NCBI RefSeq assembly: GCF_000332175.1
Contig: NZ_KB235911.1
Coordinates: 1 to 64,000 of the forward strand
From: Pseudanabaena sp. PCC 6802
GTDB taxonomy: Bacteria > Cyanobacteriota > Cyanobacteriia > Pseudanabaenales > Pseudanabaenaceae
Length of the DNA stretch: 64,000 nt
Direction of reading: 5' to 3'
Below are positions 61,162 to 64,000 of the stretch, piece by piece. The translations under genes were made by a program, and so were the position numbers. How positions within the stretch are numbered: position 1 is the first letter of the stretch; every line of letters begins with the position of its first letter. Below the pieces are notes generated by a model. That model made no database searches. It was not told where the DNA came from and saw nothing but the letters and a program-made list of their open reading frames with translations.

Positions 61162-63654
61162 GTGGCTAAGAAACGTTTTCCAAAACTCGAACAGCGCAGG
61201 GCACCGATTACCCAGGATGGGTTTCAGACGCAACTGCAATCTTTGCTAAGGCAGCAAAAATATCGGCAGGCGATCGAAGAAATTCGCAAGGCTTTACGCG
61301 TTCAGCCCGATCTCAAGATTTCCCCTTCCGAGGCGGAAATTTGGTTGCTGCGTGGCAAGCAGGAATTCCAAAAGAAAGACTTTAAGCAGGCGGCAGCTTC
61401 GTTCCAGTGTGCTGTGCAGCTAGGTTTAACTGGTGAAGTGCACTACTGGTTGGCAAAATCTTTGTTAGAGCGCGATCTGATCGACGACGCGATCGCGCAA
61501 ATTCAGCCTGCCTTTGCAGATGGTAGTTTGCCCAAAGAGTACAGTATTTGCTATGCCAAGCTGTTGTTGCTAAAGGGAGATACCGAAGCGGTCGAGCAGT
61601 TGTTAAGCCAGCAGGTCAAGCGCTTTCCCTCCGCCCATCAAAACTGGCTGCGCGGTGTTTTGGCTCTCAAAGCCGAGCAGCCTAAAGTGGCTCTCACAGA
61701 ATTTCAAAAGGTCAAGCAGCCTGTCACGCAGGGCGATCGACCTGATATTTGGCAGATTTACACTCAACAGGTCTTGCAAAACTGGGAGGCAGCAGCTCAA
61801 AAATTGGGGTTAGACAATACACCCAAGAGCGGGTTCTCCTTCGATCTCAAGCAACCAGCCTATGCCGTCGATCCAAGATTAATGCAGTTAGCTCTCCTCC
61901 AAAAGTTTAAAACTGGCAAGCCGTCTTTACAGAGCATGCGCTTAAATCAGAATAGTCAGGCTTCTATAGAGATGTTGCGCGTTATTGACATGTTGGAATT
62001 GATTGACGAGGACAATCTCCATGATGCTGCCCATGTGTTACTAAAGCTCGATCGTCGCTCTACCCAATTCCCAGAAGTAGCGGCAATGCGTCCATCTCTG
62101 CTACTCCTAGCAGGGCAGCAGGCGATGATCCAAGGAGAAATGTCCTGCGCTTCCGAGTTTTTGCAGCTAGCGCAGCGGGAGCAACCTTTCGATCCGCAGC
62201 GATCGGTCAATTTAATGAAGGTTCTGGATCTTAATGAAGACTATCAAGAACTACAGTTGTTGATTACCAAGTTGCTCAAATGGTTGGAGCGAGAGATCGA
62301 GCAGAATCCCCATGACTGGTCGGACGATCGCCGTAAAGCTACTCTGGCTTATGGGTACTGCCGCTTGGCCGATACCTGGATAGCGATGGGACGGGAGCGC
62401 ACTGCGATGGGGTCTCTGCAAACGGCAGAGCGTATTTGGGCGGACTCTCCCGAGGTCAAAGGGCGGCGGGGGCTAGTTGCCGACATGGAAGGGCGTTATG
62501 ACGATGCCACTCAATTGCTAACTCAGGCACTAGAAGAAGGCTGCCGCTCGCAGGAAGTTTATGGAGCGCTGCTCGAAATCTGGAAAAATTTAGGTAAGCC
62601 GGAAGTTGCGCTGGAGACGCGCCGCCGCTTTGGTAAAAGGTTTGGCGATCTCAGTCCTGAAGCAGATATAGAAGTTTTGCCTTGGGTTGATGCTCTGTCT
62701 ACGGGCAGCTATCCTTTCTTTAGTCGCTTAGTAAAGGAGGCGAGTCAGAACGATCCTGCCATGCGTGCCTGTCAGATTTTTGTAGAATTGGCGCGAGGTG
62801 AAACCAAAGACGGCCAAAAGATCGTGCTCGACCAGTCCCAGGCCGTGCAAAAATGGGATGCCCTGTTACAAGGGCGATCGCCAAAAGAGAGCGTACCGAT
62901 TTTGCAAGCGATCGCCCTGTGCCTGCAAATGTTTGCCAAACGGGAAAAGGGCATTGCCGCTCTCATTACGCAATATATGCTCAAACTGTCCGATCTGCGG
63001 ACAGAACATCCAGAGGCTGCCGTAGCCTATCTCACGATCTTGGCACTCAAGGAGCGCGATCTCAAAAAACTGGAAATTCCATTCCAGTCTTACCTGCGTA
63101 CCGTGCCCCAACCTGGCAATGCTCTGGCTCAGATTCAACTCCACGTGCGCCGCTATGCCCAAACCATTCTCCAGGATAGAGTTTTATCTCCCTCGATCGA
63201 GGATGCCCTCAGCCGAGAACCCCAAAACCCCCTGCTACTACTGGCGAAAGCTACAACTTACCCGATCGATTCTCCCCACTATGAGGAATTCAAGCAACAG
63301 GGATTTGAGATTGCGCGGCGTTTGCAGGATGCCAAAGCTTTGCAAGCGTTTCGGGAGGAAGAGGCTTTCCTGAGCGCTCGGTACGTCCAAGAGGCAATGC
63401 CATCACCCGAGCGCTTCGATGATTTTGATATGGGAGACTTGGAAGACTTGCTCGATAGTCTGATCGGCAACATGCTAGGCGGCAAGGTGCCTCAAGATGA
63501 GTTGAAACGCATGCTACCCGATCTCAAACGCATGATGATGAACGATCTCCCTGACTTTGAAGAGGAGGAAGAAGATAGTGGCTTTGGCTTTGGCTTTCCT
63601 TTTGGTGGCTTCCCTGGCTCTAAAAAATCTTCTAAGCCTAGAAGAAGAGGATAA
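61162..63654 (+). CDS. Large TPR-like scaffold protein
   Basis: About 830 residues, almost all helical repeats: degenerate TPR units such as KYRQAIEEIRKALRVQPD, EIWLLRGKQEFQKKDFKQAA and ADMEGRYDDATQLLTQALEE, and an acidic, Gly/Phe-rich tail (DLEDLLDSLIGNML, EEEEEDSGFGFGFPFGGFPG). GGAG lies 9 bases before the GTG start used; a TTG one codon earlier is also possible. It has no export signal. It could be a chaperone-type adaptor: the next gene encodes a J-domain protein. Confidence 0.78.
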   Translation: MAKKRFPKLEQRRAPITQDGFQTQLQSLLRQQKYRQAIEEIRKALRVQPDLKISPSEAEIWLLRGKQEFQKKDFKQAAASFQCAVQLGLTGEVHYWLAKSLLERDLIDDAIAQIQPAFADGSLPKEYSICYAKLLLLKGDTEAVEQLLSQQVKRFPSAHQNWLRGVLALKAEQPKVALTEFQKVKQPVTQGDRPDIWQIYTQQVLQNWEAAAQKLGLDNTPKSGFSFDLKQPAYAVDPRLMQLALLQKFKTGKPSLQSMRLNQNSQASIEMLRVIDMLELIDEDNLHDAAHVLLKLDRRSTQFPEVAAMRPSLLLLAGQQAMIQGEMSCASEFLQLAQREQPFDPQRSVNLMKVLDLNEDYQELQLLITKLLKWLEREIEQNPHDWSDDRRKATLAYGYCRLADTWIAMGRERTAMGSLQTAERIWADSPEVKGRRGLVADMEGRYDDATQLLTQALEEGCRSQEVYGALLEIWKNLGKPEVALETRRRFGKRFGDLSPEADIEVLPWVDALSTGSYPFFSRLVKEASQNDPAMRACQIFVELARGETKDGQKIVLDQSQAVQKWDALLQGRSPKESVPILQAIALCLQMFAKREKGIAALITQYMLKLSDLRTEHPEAAVAYLTILALKERDLKKLEIPFQSYLRTVPQPGNALAQIQLHVRRYAQTILQDRVLSPSIEDALSREPQNPLLLLAKATTYPIDSPHYEEFKQQGFEIARRLQDAKALQAFREEEAFLSARYVQEAMPSPERFDDFDMGDLEDLLDSLIGNMLGGKVPQDELKRMLPDLKRMMMNDLPDFEEEEEDSGFGFGFPFGGFPGSKKSSKPRRRG

Positions 63655-63672
63655 TAGCCAATAGCTAATAGC

Positions 63673-63785
63673 TATAGCAGTTTTCACTTGAGAACGGGTT
63701 TTATTTTTGGGGTGAAGGGGTTCCACCCCTTCTTGGGGGCAACGCCCCCAAACCCCCTACTCTTTCCGATCTGAAAACCGCTATA
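63673..63785 (-). repeat. Family A MITE, copy 10
   Basis: 113-bp copy with TATAGCAGTTTTCACTTGAG and CTGAAAACCGCTATA ends, between the TPR gene and the J-domain gene. Confidence 0.92.
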
Positions 63786-63813
63786 TATTACACAAATCAT
63801 TTCAGATTGCTAT

Positions 63814-64000
63814 ATGACTTCTCACTACGATCGCCTTGGTGTATTATCCACAGCCACTCCTGCTGAAATTAAAGCCGCCTATCATGCCAAACTGAAGGAA
63901 TTTCCCGCCCACAGCCACCCCGATGAATTTAAAGCCATTCGTTCCGCCTACGAAGCTATTCGTAAAGAAGGATCGTCCCAATCGGATGATTTCTTTTTTA
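63814..64000 (+). CDS. J-domain protein (partial, 3' end outside window)
   Basis: The open frame begins MTSHYDRLGVLSTATPAEIK, the start of a DnaJ domain, followed by AYHAKLKEFPAHSHPDEFKA with the HPD motif needed to stimulate Hsp70, and FKAIRSAYEAIRKEG. Runs off the window. Likely a DnaK co-chaperone; the rest cannot be judged. Confidence 0.85.
   Translation, partial: MTSHYDRLGVLSTATPAEIKAAYHAKLKEFPAHSHPDEFKAIRSAYEAIRKEGSSQSDDFFF

Overview
The window is cyanobacterial DNA. It carries genes known only from cyanobacteria (the NDH-1 CO2-uptake modules NdhD4-CupB and NdhF3-NdhD3-CupA-CupS, the carboxysome shell protein CcmO, cytochrome c6 beside a PetR/PetP pair, and a CyRepA-type replication protein) and it is very rich in the HIP1-like octamer GCGATCGC. 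Genus cannot be fixed from the sequence alone. No rRNA, tRNA or CRISPR array was seen.

Layout. 0-2.4 kb: the end of ndhD4 and cupB. 2.4-3.6 kb: repeats and a Uma2 gene split by a miniature element. 3.6-9.4 kb: a secretion locus made of a C39-peptidase ABC exporter, a 44-residue double-glycine precursor peptide too short for ordinary gene callers, an anti-sigma/ECF sigma pair, and a divergent HlyD adaptor. 9.5-14.1 kb: a tyrosine recombinase, a Uma2 gene, a decayed insertion sequence inside a palindromic repeat, and several element-damaged small genes. 14.2-18.8 kb: sodC, a TPR protein, petJ facing petR-petP, and two secreted proteins. 19.0-24.4 kb: the cupS-cupA-ndhD3-ndhF3 operon. 24.7-26.8 kb: a small secreted protein, an MFS carrier and rubredoxin. 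26.8-37.7 kb: an A+T-richer accessory island with an orphan ParA-like ATPase, a group II intron and an ORF-less sister intron, a lipase, a membrane coiled-coil gene split by an IS630-type MITE, a truncated IS110, IS256, and IS630 nested in an IS5-like transposase gene. 38.3-45.2 kb: a secreted protein plus TauE/UreH-type membrane protein, a NarL-type regulator, two hybrid signalling proteins and a MAPEG protein. 45.2-51.5 kb: Uma2, excalibur and YdeI-like genes, an IS200/IS605 element with tnpA and tnpB, a truncated phosphodiesterase, a redoxin/2OG-dioxygenase fusion and a DUF2887 protein. 51.5-61.1 kb: parAB, a DUF29 protein, ccmO with an RHH protein, an HTH protein and a CyRepA1-type replication protein, which together look like a plasmid maintenance module. 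61.2-64 kb: a large TPR protein and the start of a J-domain protein.

Three themes stand out. First, the peptide, its cognate protease-exporter, the adaptor and the sigma/anti-sigma pair form a compact secreted-peptide system whose precursor does not resemble a class I recognise. Second, ten copies of a ~113-bp palindromic element (TATAGCGG...CCGCTATA) are scattered through the window. Disrupted reading frames and an empty paralogous site show that these elements insert at TA and duplicate it, as Tc1/mariner/IS630 elements do. A separate 93-bp MITE shares its ends with the IS630 copy in the same window. Third, a perfect 24-26 bp palindrome occurs inside parB and again 6.7 kb away, which makes it a candidate partition site.
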